From positions 1-64,000 of the forward strand of contig VGOM01000010.1 of assembly GCA_016875915.1 (NCBI GenBank): DNA of 64,000 nt. Reading direction: 5' to 3'. Below are positions 19,925 to 28,225 of this stretch, in pieces. The stretch is from Chloroflexota bacterium (GTDB taxonomy: Bacteria; Chloroflexota; Dehalococcoidia; UBA2247; RBG-13-53-26). The position numbers and the translations under genes are program-made. The notes beneath the pieces were generated by a model, which saw nothing but the letters and a program-made list of their open reading frames with translations, did no database searches and had not been told where the DNA came from. Position 1 is the first letter of the stretch. Each line of letters opens with the position of its first letter.

Positions 19925-19951
19925 ATGCTTTATGTCACCCAAGGTAAGCAT
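19925..19951. promoter_or_regulatory. Inverted repeat, possible operator
   Basis: ATGCTT (19925-19930) and AAGCAT (19946-19951) are separated by 15 nt in the divergent region between the enoyl-CoA hydratase and the HMGCS-like operon, about 70 nt before the latter's start. GTCACC also occurs twice nearby (19915-19920 and 19934-19939). A regulator site is possible but unproven. Confidence 0.3.
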
Positions 19952-20022
19952 GGCAGTGCGTTATGGAAAGCAAGTGGGGCAGTCTGTGACCCAGGGTAGA
20001 GTAGAGTAGAACAGGAGGTGCG

Positions 20023-21468
20023 ATGGTCGGAATAACGTCCTACGGTGCCTACATTCCATGGCACCGGATGAAACGGGAGGACTGCGTCAAGGCCTGGGGC
20101 GGGTTCGCCATGCCCGGGGAAAGGGCGGTGGCCTACTACGATGAAGACAGCGTGTCCATGGCCGTGGAGGCAGCCCTGGATTGCCTCACAGGCGTGGACG
20201 CCAAGAAGGTGGACGGCCTGTTCTTCGCCACCACCTCATCGCCATACAAGGAGAAGCAGTGCTCGGCCCTGATCGCCGTGCCGCTGGACATGCGCTCCGA
20301 TATCCGCACCGCCGACATCACCACCTCCCTCCGGGCCGGAACCAGTGCCCTGATGCTGGCGGCCGACACGGTCAAGTCCGGTTCGGCCCACAGCTTGCTG
20401 GTGGCCGCCGCCGACATGCGCCTGGGGGCTCCGGCGGGGATGGGCGAGCAGCAGATGGGCGACGGTGGGGTGGCCCTGCTGGTGGGCAAGGACCATATGA
20501 TTGCCGAAATACTGGGCACATACTCCACGTCAGACGAACTGGCGGCCACCTGGCGGTCGGAGGAAGACAAGTTCGTCCGCGCCGGCGAAGACCGCTTCGT
20601 GATGGACGAAGGCTACTCCAAGTGGGTGCCCGAGGCCATCGGCGGGGTGCTGAAGAAGTGCGGACTGACTCCCAAGGATATCACCAAGGTGACCCTCGAT
20701 CCCCCGGGCGATCCCAGAAGACACGGCAAGGCCATAACCCAGGCCGGATTCGAGGCCGGGCAAATGCAGGACCCCTACGGGCTGGTCCTGAACGTGGGCC
20801 TCCCCGGCTGCGCCACGTCCCTGATGATGCTCGTGGCTGCCCTGGAGGACGCCAAGCCGGGCGACAGGATCCTGGTGGTGGGCAGCGGCAATGGGGCCGA
20901 CGCCATGATCCTCCAGGTCACCGATGCCATCGGCAAGCTGGGCGAGCGGCGGGGCATCAAGAAGAACGTGGCCTCCAAGCAGGTGATGGCCAACTATAAT
21001 GACTACCTCCGCTGGCGGGAGTTGGTGCCCCAGGAGGCGGCGCGCCGGCCCGACAAGCAGCATATCCGGTTCTCGGCCAACTGGCGGGAGAGGAAGCAGT
21101 TGCTGGGGCTCTGGGGGGTGAAGTGCCGGCGCTGCGGCACTCCGCAATACGACAACGGCGCCGCCACCACCGGCCCCATCCGCATCTGCGCCCAGTGCCA
21201 GGCCCAGGACGACTTCGACGACTACAACTTCGTCAGAAGAAAGGCCAAGGTCTTCAGCTATACCCAGGACAACCTTGCCGCCGTGACCGATCCGCCGGCC
21301 TCCGTGGTGCTGATCGAATTCGAAGGCGGGGGGCGGGCATTCTTCGACCTCACCGATCGTGATCCTGCCAAGGTCGAGGTGGGCATGCCTGTGGAGATGA
21401 CCTTCAGGAAGCTGCAGTATGACCGGGGCCTGACCAACTACTTCTGGAAAGCCCGACCGGTAAGGTAG
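20023..21468 (+). CDS. HMG-CoA-synthase-like/DUF35 fusion, catalytic residues missing
   Basis: A 481-residue fusion. Residues 1 to about 340 have the HMG-CoA synthase/KAS III thiolase fold; the remainder is a DUF35 domain with zinc ribbon CRRC (368-371)...CAQC (389-392) and an OB fold. At the nucleophile position the usual AC-x-x-GT reads TSLRAGT, with Leu103 in place of Cys. The Glu motif (usually GTET) reads ATTSS near 70, and the usual FHxP histidine segment reads LDPPGD near 225. A normal condensation is therefore unlikely. Archaeal HMG-CoA synthase works in a complex with thiolase and DUF35; here DUF35 is fused. ATG 20023 follows AGGAGGTG. Confidence 0.85.
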   Translation: MVGITSYGAYIPWHRMKREDCVKAWGGFAMPGERAVAYYDEDSVSMAVEAALDCLTGVDAKKVDGLFFATTSSPYKEKQCSALIAVPLDMRSDIRTADITTSLRAGTSALMLAADTVKSGSAHSLLVAAADMRLGAPAGMGEQQMGDGGVALLVGKDHMIAEILGTYSTSDELAATWRSEEDKFVRAGEDRFVMDEGYSKWVPEAIGGVLKKCGLTPKDITKVTLDPPGDPRRHGKAITQAGFEAGQMQDPYGLVLNVGLPGCATSLMMLVAALEDAKPGDRILVVGSGNGADAMILQVTDAIGKLGERRGIKKNVASKQVMANYNDYLRWRELVPQEAARRPDKQHIRFSANWRERKQLLGLWGVKCRRCGTPQYDNGAATTGPIRICAQCQAQDDFDDYNFVRRKAKVFSYTQDNLAAVTDPPASVVLIEFEGGGRAFFDLTDRDPAKVEVGMPVEMTFRKLQYDRGLTNYFWKARPVR

Positions 21469-21483
21469 AAGGAGGCGAGAGAA

Positions 21484-22653
21484 ATGCCAGGGAGCATTAG
21501 AGATAAGGTTGCCATCGTCGGCATGGGCTGCACCAGGTTCGGTGAGCTGTGGGACAAGGGACCCACCGACCTCATCGTGGAGGCGGTCAATGAGGCCCTG
21601 ACCGACGCCGGGGTCGAGTTGAAGGATATCCAGGCCGTCTGGGGCGGTACCCTGTTCAGCGGCACCGGGGGCCGGACGGTGAGCGAGGCCCTGCGGCTGC
21701 AGTACGTACCGGTGACCAGGGTGGAGAACGCCTGTGGCTCCGGCCACGAGGCGGTGCGGGGTGCTTCGTATGCGGTAGCGGCCGGCATCTACGACATCTG
21801 TCTGGCCGTGGGCTATGAGAAACTGAAGGACGAGGGGATGGGTGGTCTGCCCGGGATGGAGAACCGGACCAACACCCACTACCAGTCCAGCATGCCGGGG
21901 GTCTTCGCCATGATGGCCACCCGGTACTTCCACCGCTACGGCCTGAGCCCGGAGGAAGGCAAGAAGATGCTGGGCAAGATCTCAGTGAAGAGCCACAAGA
22001 ACGGGGCCATGAACCCCAAGGCCCACCTGCGGAGGGAGATAACCCTGGAGCAGGTGCTGGGCGCGCCGATCATCGCCTGGCCGCTGGGCCTGTTTGACTG
22101 CTGCGGCGTCTCCGATGGCGCGGCAGCCGCCGTCATCGTCAGGGCGGACATGGTGAAGAAGTTCCACAACAAGCCGGTCTATGTGAAGGCATTGCAGATC
22201 TCGGCCAGCCCGACCACGGGCCGGATGCTGACCAGCTACGACTACACCCACGTTGAGGAGGCCCACCGGGCCGGTATCGCGGCCTACAAAGAGGCCGGCA
22301 TCACCAATCCCCGGCAGGAGATCAGCATGGCCGAGGTGCATGACTGCTTCTCCATCACCGAGGCGGTGACCATGGAGGACCTGCAGTTCAGTCCCCGGGG
22401 GCGGGTGAAGGAGGATATCGACGCCGGGACCTTCGAGCTCGGCGGATCGCTGCCGGTGCAGCCCGACGGGGGCCTGAAGTGCTTTGGCCATCCCATCGGT
22501 GCCTCCGGGATCAGGATGCTCTACGAGCCGTGGCTGCAGTTCCAGGGCAGGGCGGGGAAGCGCCAGATCAAGGATCCCAAGCTGGCCCTGGCCCACAACA
22601 TGGGCAACGAGCCCTATGCCCCGGTGGTCAGCGTCTGCATCGTGGGTCTCTAG
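21484..22653 (+). CDS. SCP-2-type thiolase, active site intact
   Basis: A 389-residue thiolase of the lipid-transfer/SCP-2 type. It has the nucleophile in ENACGSGHEA (C84), H286-D-C288 in VHDCFSITE, and the CFGHPIGASG motif (C333, H336). It should cleave or form 3-oxoacyl-CoA. It lies 15 nt after the HMGCS-like/DUF35 fusion with a GGAGG site and is followed by a strong terminator, so the pair forms one operon. DUF35 domains are known to pair with thiolases of this type (archaeal HMGCS-thiolase complex, BbsAB). Confidence 0.88.
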   Translation: MPGSIRDKVAIVGMGCTRFGELWDKGPTDLIVEAVNEALTDAGVELKDIQAVWGGTLFSGTGGRTVSEALRLQYVPVTRVENACGSGHEAVRGASYAVAAGIYDICLAVGYEKLKDEGMGGLPGMENRTNTHYQSSMPGVFAMMATRYFHRYGLSPEEGKKMLGKISVKSHKNGAMNPKAHLRREITLEQVLGAPIIAWPLGLFDCCGVSDGAAAAVIVRADMVKKFHNKPVYVKALQISASPTTGRMLTSYDYTHVEEAHRAGIAAYKEAGITNPRQEISMAEVHDCFSITEAVTMEDLQFSPRGRVKEDIDAGTFELGGSLPVQPDGGLKCFGHPIGASGIRMLYEPWLQFQGRAGKRQIKDPKLALAHNMGNEPYAPVVSVCIVGL

Positions 22654-22681
22654 CCACCCGGTTCCGGTCTGAGTCTTCGCG

Positions 22682-22720
22682 CGTGGCCATATGTGAAAGA
22701 GCATATGGCCACGTTTCTTT
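22682..22720 (+). terminator. Intrinsic terminator after the thiolase gene
   Basis: A perfect 12-bp stem (CGTGGCCATATG/CATATGGCCACG) with an 8-nt loop, followed by TTTCTTT. It is the only clear hairpin-plus-T-tract terminator noticed in the window and separates the HMGCS-like/thiolase operon from the dehydrogenase genes. Confidence 0.88.
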
Positions 22721-22757
22721 GGGCCGTTCCATTGCGGGATAGGGTCCCGGCCCTGAC

Positions 22758-22787
22758 TTGACAGGCCAGAAGGACGGGGCCTACCCT
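22758..22787 (+). promoter_or_regulatory. Possible promoter of acyl-CoA dehydrogenase operon
   Basis: TTGACA (22758-22763), 18-bp spacer, TACCCT (22782-22787), 15 nt before ATG 22803. The -35 is perfect and the -10 weak. Confidence 0.4.
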
Positions 22788-22802
22788 TTGTCTCGGGAAG
22801 CT

Positions 22803-23981
22803 ATGGAATTCGAACTGACGCCTCAGCAGCAGGACTTCGAGAGGCAGATCAAGGAGTATTTCCGGGAGAGGGTGACCCTCGAGCTGGAGCAGGAGATCGA
22901 TGTCCTGCCTGAGGGTGACGGCCCCCTGTGCAAGCAGTTCATCAGACAGCTGGGCAGCGACGGGTGGATGGGCCTGGGCTGGCCCAGGGACTACGGTGGC
23001 CGGGGCCTCTCGGCCGTGGAGCAGTACATCTTCTTCGACCTGGCGCTGGGCTACTACCACATCCCCATCCCCATGCTGGCGGTGATGACGGTAGGCCCGA
23101 CCATAATGAGGGTGGGCACCGAGGAGCAGAAGAAGAGGTTCCTGCCGCCCATACTCAGGGGGGAGCTGAGCATCGGCATCGGCTACACCGAGCCCGAGGC
23201 GGGAACGGACCTGCTGTCCCTGAAGACGACGGCCGTCAGGGACGGCGACGACTACGTCATCAACGGGCAGAAGACCTTCACCTCCATGGGCCATGCCTGC
23301 GACTACTTCTGGCTGGCGGTGAGGACCGATCCCAAGGCGGCCAAGAAGTACCAGGGGATCTCCATCTTCCTGGTCGACGCCAAGACCCCGGGCATCACGG
23401 TGGAGCCCATCTGGACCATGGCCGGGTTCAGGCTGAACCAGGAGTTCTTCGAGAACGTCAGGGTGCCCAGGGACTGCCTCATCGGCGAGGAGAACCGGGG
23501 GGCGGAGTACCTCTTCATGCAACTGGCCCACGAGCGGATAGCCCTGTCACCGCACTCGTTCTCCCTGGGCGCCCTCCGGGGGGTGACCCGGTGGGCCAGG
23601 GACAACAGGCTGAACGGGGAGCCCGTCCTCGAGCAAGGCTGGGTGAGGAACAGGCTGGTGGAGCTGACCGTGGAGATGGAGGTGCTCAAGCTGCTCAACT
23701 ACCGGGTGGCTTGGCTCATCGCCGGTGGCGCTGTGCCCGTGGTGGAGTCGTCGATGATCAAGGTCTTCGGCAGCGAGCATATCAGAAGGGTCACCGATGC
23801 CTGCCTGCAGATCATGGGCCTGTTCGGGCAACTGCAGACCGGCTCGAAATGGGTCCCCCTCAGGGGCAGGCCCGAGCACGTCTACAGAATGGACGTCCTG
23901 CTCACCTTCGGCGGCGGGACGAACGAGGTCCTGAGGGATATGATGGCCATGATGGGACTGGGGCTGCCCAGATCGAGATAG
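22803..23981 (+). CDS. Acyl-CoA dehydrogenase, subunit-like A
   Basis: A 392-residue FAD-dependent acyl-CoA dehydrogenase-fold protein starting MEFELTPQQQDFE at ATG 22803. It has YTEPEAGTDLLSLKTTA and INGQKTFTSMGHACDYFW in the middle domain and AHERIALSPHS in helix G. The C-terminal signature is TFGGGTNEVLRDMM; the Glu that precedes GT in medium-chain enzymes (YEGT) is Gly here. It is followed at once by a second, dissimilar dehydrogenase gene. Adjacent unlike pairs form alpha2-beta2 enzymes in actinobacterial steroid catabolism, so a heteromer is likely. Confidence 0.85.
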   Translation: MEFELTPQQQDFERQIKEYFRERVTLELEQEIDVLPEGDGPLCKQFIRQLGSDGWMGLGWPRDYGGRGLSAVEQYIFFDLALGYYHIPIPMLAVMTVGPTIMRVGTEEQKKRFLPPILRGELSIGIGYTEPEAGTDLLSLKTTAVRDGDDYVINGQKTFTSMGHACDYFWLAVRTDPKAAKKYQGISIFLVDAKTPGITVEPIWTMAGFRLNQEFFENVRVPRDCLIGEENRGAEYLFMQLAHERIALSPHSFSLGALRGVTRWARDNRLNGEPVLEQGWVRNRLVELTVEMEVLKLLNYRVAWLIAGGAVPVVESSMIKVFGSEHIRRVTDACLQIMGLFGQLQTGSKWVPLRGRPEHVYRMDVLLTFGGGTNEVLRDMMAMMGLGLPRSR

Positions 23982-24041
23982 CGCCGTGGCCCAGGGATGT
24001 CTGATGGAAGATGATCTTTCCCGAGGCTGGAGGAGGCCCGG

Positions 24042-25190
24042 TTGAACTTCGCTCTGAGCGATGAACAGGAACTTCTGAGGAAGGAAGCCCGGAACTTCCT
24101 GGAGACGGAATGCCCCAAGTCGCTGGTGAGGCAACTGGAATCCAGCGATCTGGGCTACTCGCCGGAGCTGTGGCGGAAGATGGCCGACCTGGGCTGGCTG
24201 GGACTGATCGTGCCTGAGGAGTACGGCGGGGTGGGCGGCAGCCTGATGGACCTGGCAGTGCTCTTCGAAGAGGTGGGCAGGGCGGCCCTGCCCGGCCCAC
24301 TGTTCAGCACCGTGGTCCTGGGCGCTCTCCCCGTCCTGGAGGCGGGGAATGAGGAACAGAAGAGGCACTTCCTGCCCCGGGTGGCCCGGGGCGAGGCGAT
24401 GCTGACCATGGCCCTGACCGAGCCGGAGGCCGACTACCGGCCGGGATGGTACCGGACCAGAGCCGTGCGCCGGAGAAGCCGCCTGACCCTCAGCGGGACC
24501 AAGCTCTTCGTCCAGAACGCCCATATCGCGGACTACCTCCTGGTAGTGGCCAGAACGGGCCGGACGGGCTCCGCGGCAGCAGGTGTCAGCATCATCATGG
24601 TGGCACGAGATACCCCGGGGATGGGCCGCCACCCCCTGGTGACCATAGCCGGCGACAGGCAGTTCGAGGCGACCTTCGACCGAGTGCCGGCGTCTATCAG
24701 CGATATCCTGGGGGAACTGCACAACGGCTGGCCCGCGGTGGAGAAGACCATGCGCCAGGCCGCGGCCATCCGCTGCGTGGAGATGGTCGGCGTGGCCCAG
24801 AAAGCCATGGAGATGACCTCCAGCTATGCAGGGACGCGGATACAGTTCGAGCGGCCCATCGGCAGCTTCCAGGCGGTGCAGCACCGCCTGGCGGACATGA
24901 TGACCGACGTCGAGGGGGCGCGGTGGCTGTCCTACCAGGCCGTCTGGCGCCTCAGCCGGGGTCTGCCCGCCGAGAAAGAGGTGGCCATGGCCAAATCCTG
25001 GACCAGCGACGCCTGCCTTCGGGTGACCTCCGGCGCCCAGCACATCCACGGCGGAGTGGGCATGGATTTGGACTACGACCTGCACTACTACTTCCGCTGG
25101 GCCAAGGCCCTGGAGCTGGACCTGGGCGCGGCCCCGACGCATCGGGCCGCAGCGGAGCCGGCCATCCTGGACTACCTGCTGGCGGAGTAG
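24042..25190 (+). CDS. Acyl-CoA dehydrogenase, subunit-like B
   Basis: A 382-residue acyl-CoA dehydrogenase-fold protein. Typical segments are GWLGLIVPEEYGGVGGSLMD, ALTEPEADYRPG, and IQFERPIGSFQAVQHRLADM; the C terminus has HIHGGVGMDLDYDLHYYFRWAK. The TEPEAGSD motif is altered (TEPEADYRP) and no canonical C-terminal catalytic Glu is evident. The start at 24042 is TTG, following GGAGGAGG. It lies 60 nt after the first dehydrogenase and is probably its partner. Confidence 0.83.
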   Translation: MNFALSDEQELLRKEARNFLETECPKSLVRQLESSDLGYSPELWRKMADLGWLGLIVPEEYGGVGGSLMDLAVLFEEVGRAALPGPLFSTVVLGALPVLEAGNEEQKRHFLPRVARGEAMLTMALTEPEADYRPGWYRTRAVRRRSRLTLSGTKLFVQNAHIADYLLVVARTGRTGSAAAGVSIIMVARDTPGMGRHPLVTIAGDRQFEATFDRVPASISDILGELHNGWPAVEKTMRQAAAIRCVEMVGVAQKAMEMTSSYAGTRIQFERPIGSFQAVQHRLADMMTDVEGARWLSYQAVWRLSRGLPAEKEVAMAKSWTSDACLRVTSGAQHIHGGVGMDLDYDLHYYFRWAKALELDLGAAPTHRAAAEPAILDYLLAE

Positions 25191-25217
25191 CCACCCCGCC
25201 GTCTGCCACCGGGTTTT

Positions 25218-25247
25218 TCGACAGAGCAGGCCGGCTTGTGGTAATCT
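25218..25247 (+). promoter_or_regulatory. Promoter of thiolase-like/DUF35 operon
   Basis: TCGACA (25218-25223), 18-bp spacer, TAATCT (25242-25247) with an extended -10 TG (TGGTAATCT). The predicted leader of about 120 nt contains the large stem-loop at 25293-25343. Confidence 0.5.
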
Positions 25248-25292
25248 ACGAGCCAGGGTTGCAGATTGGCCCGTCCGATGCAGTTCAACGAC

Positions 25293-25343
25293 TGAGCCAC
25301 CGCACTCCGCCCCGGATTCCCGCCGGGGCAGTGCCGTGGCTCA
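25293..25343 (+). repeat. 51-nt near-perfect stem-loop in operon leader
   Basis: The arms TGAGCCAC, GCACT and GCCCCGG pair with CCGGGGC, AGTGC and GTGGCTCA around the loop ATTCCCG. The only breaks are a C-C mismatch and a CC bulge. It lies about 15 nt before the ribosome-binding region (GGAGAAGGAGG) of the thiolase-like gene at 25374 and has no T-tract. It may be an attenuator, an RNA processing or stability element, or a palindromic repeat unit. Confidence 0.7.
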
Positions 25344-25373
25344 TCGCACTTTGCGAAGGAGAAGGAGGTACCC

Positions 25374-26528
25374 ATGACCGAACGAGTGGGGATCGTGGCG
25401 GTGGCCCAGACCAAGTACAGTCCCAACAGAGCCGATGCCAACGAAGGGGAGCTGGTATACGAAGCGGTGAGACAGGTGCTGCAGGAGACGGGGCTGAAGT
25501 TCGCCCAGGACGGCAGCGGCATCGATGCCACCGTGACCTGCTCGCAGGACTTCTGGGACGGCAGAACCATATCCAGCTGCAACGTGATGTCCTATGTGGG
25601 TCACCACCACAGCGATGAAGACAAGGTTGCCGAGGATTCCCTGAACGCGGTGTACACCGCCTTCGCCCGCATCCTGTCAGGTCATCAGGATGTGATCCTG
25701 GTGGCCACCCACTGCAAGGAGTCGCAGGGCGACAAGAGGGGCATCGAGAACGCGGCCATGGACCCCATCTTCCTCAGGGTTCTGGGCCTGGACTTCCTCA
25801 GCGCCGCCGCACTGCAGGCCAGGCGCTACATGTACAAGTACGGCATCACCCCGGAACAGTGCGCCCGGGTGGTGGTGAAGAACCGGGGCAACGCCAAGAG
25901 GAACCCCTTGGCTCAGGAGCCCATGGAGATCACCGTAGAGGACGTCCTGGGCTCGCAGGTGCTGGCGTCGCCCATCAGGCAACTGGACAGCAAGCCCACC
26001 TCCGACGGGGCCTGCGCCATGATCCTGGCCCGGGAGGGCAAGGCGAAGAAGTTGGCCAGGAAGCCCATCTGGATACTCGGGGCGTCCAACTGCTACGAGA
26101 CCAACTACCTGGGTGACCGGGACCTGGCCGAGTGCGATGCCCTGGTGACGGCGGCCAAGAAGGCCTACAAGATGGCCGGGATCAAGGACGTCATGAACCA
26201 GGTCAACGTGGCCGAGATATCGGAGGAATACTCCTACCAGGAGCTGCTGTGGATGGAGGGACTGGGCTTCTGCCAGCGGGGGGAAGCCGGGAGACTCCTG
26301 GACAGCGGGGTGACCCAGATGGGGGGGCAACTCCCGGTGAACCCCTCGGGCGGCATGCTGGCCGGCAATCCCACCGTGGTGGCCGGGATGGCCCGAGCAG
26401 CGGAAGCAGTGCTGCAACTGCGGGGTGAGGCCGGTGAGCATCAGGCAGAGGGGGCCAAGAAGGCTCTGGTTCACGGCTTCACTGGCGCCTGCGGTCAACT
26501 GCAGGGCGTCATGATCCTGGGCAACTGA
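25374..26528 (+). CDS. Thiolase-like protein without catalytic residues (1)
   Basis: A 384-residue protein aligning end to end with SCP-2-type thiolases. Where the thiolase at 21484 has ENACGSG, this has KVAEDSLNA with no Cys; HDC of VHDCFS is S-E-E followed by Tyr286; the GHP motif is G-N332-P. Ordinary thiolysis is not expected. In DUF35-associated aldolases such as Ltp2, tyrosines replace the thiolase machinery, and Tyr286 lies in the equivalent region; this is an analogy only. It starts an operon with a paralogue, two DUF35 proteins, an FMN protein and a hydratase. Confidence 0.8.
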   Translation: MTERVGIVAVAQTKYSPNRADANEGELVYEAVRQVLQETGLKFAQDGSGIDATVTCSQDFWDGRTISSCNVMSYVGHHHSDEDKVAEDSLNAVYTAFARILSGHQDVILVATHCKESQGDKRGIENAAMDPIFLRVLGLDFLSAAALQARRYMYKYGITPEQCARVVVKNRGNAKRNPLAQEPMEITVEDVLGSQVLASPIRQLDSKPTSDGACAMILAREGKAKKLARKPIWILGASNCYETNYLGDRDLAECDALVTAAKKAYKMAGIKDVMNQVNVAEISEEYSYQELLWMEGLGFCQRGEAGRLLDSGVTQMGGQLPVNPSGGMLAGNPTVVAGMARAAEAVLQLRGEAGEHQAEGAKKALVHGFTGACGQLQGVMILGN

Positions 26529-26545
26529 TTGTCGGAGGTAGAGAC

Positions 26546-27715
26546 ATGGGAAACAGAGTAGCGATAGTCGGAATAGGCCAGACCTACCACAAGAGCGCCC
26601 GCAAGGATGTCAATCAGCAGGAGATGGTCGGCGAAGCGGTCAGAGCGGCCCTGGCGGATGCCCAGATGAAGGCCAAGGACGTGGAAGCGGTATTCACCTC
26701 GAACATGGAGACGTTCGAAGGGTTGTTCCTACCTGATCACCTGATGGCCGACGAAATTGCGGCCTACATGAAGCCGGGGTTGAAGGTGGCTACCGGAGGG
26801 ACCAGCGGTGCCTCGGTGGTGGAGGAAGGTTTCCATTTCGTCGCCTCGGGCCTCTTCGACACGGCGCTGGTCATCGGCTTCGAGAAGCAGGACACCGGCG
26901 ACACCACTGCGGCCATCACTGCGGCGGTCACCCCGGTCTGGGGCAAAGGGGTGGCCACCGGTGCCATCGGGGAGTTCGCCAAGCAGGCCCTGACGTATAT
27001 GGAGAGGAGCGGTGCCAAGGAAGAGCACGCGGCCATGGTCCGCTTGAAGGCGGACAAAGGAGCCTGCCGCAATCCCTATGCCCATCTGAAGCTGGGCCTG
27101 AAGAGTATCAAGGAAGTCCTCGACTCCGGCTACCTGGTCTGGCCTCTGCGGCTGCTGGACTTCTGCCCGCAGTCCTGCGGGGCCTGCGCATTGATCTTGG
27201 CCTCGGAGAGCCGGGCGAAGAAGATCACCAAGAAGCCGGTCTGGATAGCCGATGTGGTCACGGTGCACCAGGAGCCGTTCAGGGCCGGGTCCTTCGGAGA
27301 CCCCACCGGGACGGAGGAGTACAGCCAGGACATCGCCGCTGAGAGGCTCTACAAGAGGAACGGCATCACCAATCCCATGAAGGACATCTGCATGGCGGAG
27401 ATCTACGAGCCGTCCAACTGGGAGGAGATGAGCCACTACGAGCACTACCATTTCTGCGAGAAGGGCGAGGGCTGGAAGCTGGTGGAGAAGGGGATAACGG
27501 AGATGGAGGGGGCGTTCCCGGTTAATCCCTCCGGCGGCGTCATCGCCACCAACCCCATAGGGGGTACCCCCACCATCCGGGTGGCGGAGGCGGCCCTGCA
27601 GGTCAGGGGCGATGCCGGCGAGCACCAGGTGACCCGGGACGTCCACACCGCAGTGGCCACCGCACTGGGCGGGCCGAACTGGACGGTGATGACACTGCTC
27701 AGAAGGTCGCTGTAG
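26546..27715 (+). CDS. Thiolase-like protein without catalytic residues (2)
   Basis: A 389-residue paralogue of the preceding gene. The nucleophile loop reads VATGGTSGAS (Gly85 at the Cys position), the HDC segment reads AEIYEPSNWEE, and the GHP motif reads ATNPIGG. Both paralogues keep the NPSGG turn. Only 17 nt separate them. The pair may form a heteromer with the two DUF35 proteins that follow. Function is inferred; a retro-aldol or retro-Claisen lyase is one option. Confidence 0.8.
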   Translation: MGNRVAIVGIGQTYHKSARKDVNQQEMVGEAVRAALADAQMKAKDVEAVFTSNMETFEGLFLPDHLMADEIAAYMKPGLKVATGGTSGASVVEEGFHFVASGLFDTALVIGFEKQDTGDTTAAITAAVTPVWGKGVATGAIGEFAKQALTYMERSGAKEEHAAMVRLKADKGACRNPYAHLKLGLKSIKEVLDSGYLVWPLRLLDFCPQSCGACALILASESRAKKITKKPVWIADVVTVHQEPFRAGSFGDPTGTEEYSQDIAAERLYKRNGITNPMKDICMAEIYEPSNWEEMSHYEHYHFCEKGEGWKLVEKGITEMEGAFPVNPSGGVIATNPIGGTPTIRVAEAALQVRGDAGEHQVTRDVHTAVATALGGPNWTVMTLLRRSL

Positions 27716-27725
27716 GAGGAGAAGG

Positions 27726-28214
27726 ATGACAACGGAGAAGACGGCTGAGAAGAAACCGGAATACCTCAAGGTTGAGATAGCCCGCCCACGGAGCTACAAG
27801 TGGTCCAGCGGGAAGTACCTGGGGAAGCTGTACAAAGAGGCTCTGGAGAAGAAGAAGCTGGTGACCAACCGCTGCCCCAAGTGCAAGCAGCTGATGTGGC
27901 CCCCCATGGCGGTGTGTGGCCGGTGCAACGTGGCGACGGGGGAGGACTGGGTGGAGATGAGCGACACCGGGACGGTGGTACAGTACACCTACCTGGTCTT
28001 TCCGCTGTGGGACCCCCACTACGGTGACAGGCTGGCCAATCCCTATCCGACGGCGACCATCAAGCTGGACAACGGCGTGTTCCTGGTACACTTCCTGGAA
28101 GAGAAGGACCCGGAGAAGCTGAAGAAGGTCAAGAGGGTTCAAGCGGTGTGGAAGGAGGAGGGGAGGGGGCGTGGTCTAGCCGATATCCTGTGCTTCAGGA
28201 CGATTGAGGAGTAG
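27726..28214 (+). CDS. DUF35 zinc-ribbon/OB-fold protein (1)
   Basis: A 162-residue DUF35 protein. A helix-rich N terminus leads into the zinc ribbon CPKC (50-53)...CGRC, then an OB fold with GTVVQYTYLVFPLW and a typical strand NGVFLVHFLEE. DUF35 proteins bind thiolase-fold partners and are thought to form or shape the CoA channel. It lies 10 nt after the second thiolase-like gene. Confidence 0.88.
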   Translation: MTTEKTAEKKPEYLKVEIARPRSYKWSSGKYLGKLYKEALEKKKLVTNRCPKCKQLMWPPMAVCGRCNVATGEDWVEMSDTGTVVQYTYLVFPLWDPHYGDRLANPYPTATIKLDNGVFLVHFLEEKDPEKLKKVKRVQAVWKEEGRGRGLADILCFRTIEE

Positions 28215-28225
28215 GAGGACGAGAG

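Noticed and set aside
20530-21933. 467-residue antisense frame
   Set aside because: It is a GC-driven shadow of the HMGCS-like fusion and thiolase genes; low-complexity composition and no family features.
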